Of a stretch of DNA of 6,467 nt, positions 4,995 through 6,467 are shown piece after piece. Source of the DNA: Aquificota bacterium (GTDB lineage: Bacteria > Aquificota > Aquificia > Aquificales > Hydrogenothermaceae); contig JAADEU010000010.1 in the NCBI GenBank assembly GCA_013153235.1, forward strand, positions 1-6,467. Direction: 5' to 3'. The translations under genes and the position numbers were made by a program. Positions within the stretch are counted from its first letter, which is position 1. Each line of letters opens with the position of its first letter. A model generated the notes under the pieces. The model was not told the DNA's origin, made no database searches, and worked only from the letters and a program-made list of their open reading frames with translations.

Positions 4995-5726
4995 ATGGAG
5001 AGTGTAAATATTAAGGTCAAGAGGTTTGACGGAAACAGGGAATGGATAGATGAATACAGGGTTGATATAGACGAAAGAACAACCCTTGTGGAAGTTCTTA
5101 TGAATATTCACGATAATGTTGACCCAACCCTGTCTTTCAGGGTACAGTGCCGGGCGGCAATCTGTGGAACGTGTGCTGTCAGGGTAAATGGCGAAAGACA
5201 CATCCTTGCCTGTAAAACAAAGGTTAAGGAGCTTGTAAAAGAGGGTGAGGTTTTTGTGGAACCTATATCGAATGTTGATGTTATAAAGGACCTTGTGACA
5301 GACCACGGTCAGTTTCTATATAAGCTAAAGGATGTAAAGGCCTGGTTTGAACCTGTGGAGGAGTTCCAGCCTGTGTACCCTGAAGACCTCCAGAAGTTTG
5401 ATAAGGAGACAGACTGTATTCTCTGTGGGGTGTGCTATTCTATCTGTCCTGTTTTTGAGATGGATAAAGAATTTGGGGGGCCTATAAATTTCGTAAAGGT
5501 CTTCAGATTCTGGAAGGATAAAAATGATGCCCTGGGGGATGAGAGAATTGCTCTTGCAGATAAGAACCACATAACAAGCTGTGTCCACTGTAAGTACTGC
5601 ACTTTTGCATGCCCAAAACAGATACCTGTTGAACAGGACATAATGCAGATAGAGTTTTATGGAAAACAGAAAGGAATTATCAAACAGCAGGGAGGTGGAG
5701 GTTTCTCAACACCATTTGGGTTTTAG
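4995..5726 (+). CDS. frdB: Succinate dehydrogenase/fumarate reductase iron-sulfur subunit, four-Cys second cluster
   Basis: This 243-residue protein is the electron-wire subunit (SdhB/FrdB) between the flavoprotein and the quinone-facing or other donor subunit. The N-terminal ferredoxin domain holds the 2Fe-2S ligands Cys52, Cys57, Cys60 and Cys73 (QCRAAICGTC, LACK). The C-terminal domain has CILCGVCYSICP with Cys141, 144, 147 and 151, and SCVHCKYCTFACP with Cys196, 199, 202 and 206. In usual SdhB the position of Cys199 is Val or Ile and the site holds a 3Fe-4S cluster. The extra Cys suggests a second 4Fe-4S, as described for the Sulfolobales-type (type E) enzymes. The protein ends in a glycine-rich tail, GGGGFSTPFGF. 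No flavoprotein or anchor subunit is adjacent; unlinked frd genes are also known in Aquifex. A strong Shine-Dalgarno supports the ATG. Reductive TCA fumarate reductase is likely, but direction cannot be read from sequence. Confidence 0.9.
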   Translation: MESVNIKVKRFDGNREWIDEYRVDIDERTTLVEVLMNIHDNVDPTLSFRVQCRAAICGTCAVRVNGERHILACKTKVKELVKEGEVFVEPISNVDVIKDLVTDHGQFLYKLKDVKAWFEPVEEFQPVYPEDLQKFDKETDCILCGVCYSICPVFEMDKEFGGPINFVKVFRFWKDKNDALGDERIALADKNHITSCVHCKYCTFACPKQIPVEQDIMQIEFYGKQKGIIKQQGGGGFSTPFGF

Positions 5727-5729
5727 GGT

Positions 5730-6467
5730 TTAACTATCTGTTACATATTTTTCTTTGAACAGCTGGAGCATGTTATCAATCATCACCAGTATAATAGGTG
5801 CCAGGAAGACACCTATAAAGCCAAACAGGTGGAGACCTCCCAGGATGGCAAATACAAGGACCATCGGGTGAATATTTGTTTTATCCCCTATAACAACAGG
5901 TTTTATGATGTTATCTATGGTGCTTATAACAAATGTACCGTAAATGGCAAATAAAAATGCCGTTAAGAATCCTTTTGTCAGTAGCGTGTATATCGCAACA
6001 GGAACCCAGACCAGCGATGCACCCCCAACAGGTATAAACGCCGCCATAAAGGTTATAAATGCCCAGAAGTAGCTCATCTCAAGTCCTATGGCAAAATACC
6101 CTATAAAGGATAGAATTCCCTGGGCTATGGCAGTCAGAACAGAGCCCAGAACAACACCCTGAATGGCCTTGTAGCTTTTTGACAGGAGAAAGTTTTTGTC
6201 TTTATCGGATAGGGGAATGATGCTGTATATTCTGTAATAAAGGGCATCGCCATCCTTAAACAGGAAAAATATGGTAATTATCATTATGACAATGCCAGCA
6301 ACAAGCAGGGTTACATCCAGAAACAGCCCCTTCCCCTGCTGTATAACAAAAGAAACTATCTCATTGATAATCCCTCTGATTGCATCACTGATATCCACCT
6401 GTATGTTGAGGGATTTTAGAGTTCCGGTTATTATCTCGTAAATCTTGGATACGATAGGAATCTCTTT
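5730..6467 (-). CDS. AI-2E family transporter (PerM/TqsA-like membrane protein), 5' partial
   Basis: The C-terminal 245 residues of a polytopic membrane protein. The frame stays open to the right edge, so the true start is outside. Full family members are about 340-370 residues, so roughly 100 are missing. Recognisable parts are FFLFKDGDALYYRIYSIIP, the glycine/proline motif FIPVGGASLVWVPVAIY, and the family hallmark DNIIKPVVIGDKTNIHPMV followed by GGLHLFGFIGVFLAPIIL near the end. A soluble segment with the KEIPIVSKIYEIITG region precedes the first helix seen here. Members are variously linked to autoinducer-2 export, ion/proton exchange or undefined permease functions; none can be chosen here. 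The gene converges on frdB with only 3 bp between the stop codons, without a visible terminator, and nothing in the neighbourhood suggests a shared role. Confidence 0.88.
   Translation of the reverse strand, partial: KEIPIVSKIYEIITGTLKSLNIQVDISDAIRGIINEIVSFVIQQGKGLFLDVTLLVAGIVIMIITIFFLFKDGDALYYRIYSIIPLSDKDKNFLLSKSYKAIQGVVLGSVLTAIAQGILSFIGYFAIGLEMSYFWAFITFMAAFIPVGGASLVWVPVAIYTLLTKGFLTAFLFAIYGTFVISTIDNIIKPVVIGDKTNIHPMVLVFAILGGLHLFGFIGVFLAPIILVMIDNMLQLFKEKYVTDS

Noticed and set aside
6396..6398. GTG as the start of the AI-2E family gene
   Set aside because: The frame is open from here to the window edge with coherent protein sequence, and the family needs about 100 more N-terminal residues. The gene is simply cut by the window.

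Overview
The window reads like a piece of a thermophilic, chemolithotrophic bacterial chromosome. The best guess is Aquificota, perhaps Hydrogenothermaceae. Reasons are the heavy use of AGG/AGA for Arg and ATA for Ile, Lys/Glu/Ile-rich proteins, a Campylobacterota/Aquificota-like ResB protein, and a fumarate reductase iron-sulfur subunit encoded away from its partners. This placement is inferred from sequence character only.

Layout. (1) 1-601, minus strand: the N-terminal 200 residues of a ResB-type cytochrome c synthetase, probably a CcsBA fusion, running off the left edge. (2) 602-869: an AT-rich divergent spacer with a candidate promoter for each direction. It holds a strong ModE-like operator (831-858) lying over the -10 of the rightward promoter. 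(3) 870-3564, plus strand: a tight four-gene molybdate/tungstate uptake operon, modA, a two-Mop molbindin, modB and modC, every junction overlapping. (4) 3561-4886, minus strand: a two-gene unit, a periplasmic thioredoxin-like protein followed by CcdA, which overlaps the end of modC by 4 bp. (5) 4887-4994: a short divergent spacer. (6) 4995-5726, plus strand: a succinate dehydrogenase/fumarate reductase iron-sulfur subunit with an extra cluster cysteine. (7) 5730-6467, minus strand: the C-terminal 245 residues of an AI-2E family (PerM/TqsA-like) membrane protein, running off the right edge.

The genes fit an anaerobic or microaerobic respiratory theme. CcdA passes electrons across the membrane to the thioredoxin-like protein, which would reduce apocytochrome c cysteines. 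ResB/CcsBA then exports haem and attaches it (System II). The mod operon supplies oxyanion for Mo/W enzymes. FrdB links quinone or other donors to fumarate/succinate chemistry, as in a reductive TCA cycle.

I see no mobile element, CRISPR array, tRNA or rRNA, and no clearly undescribed system. The most useful leads are the ModE-like operator/promoter overlap, the four-cysteine second cluster of the iron-sulfur subunit, the enlarged CcdA, and a terminator-like hairpin for mod transcripts placed inside the opposing ccdA gene.
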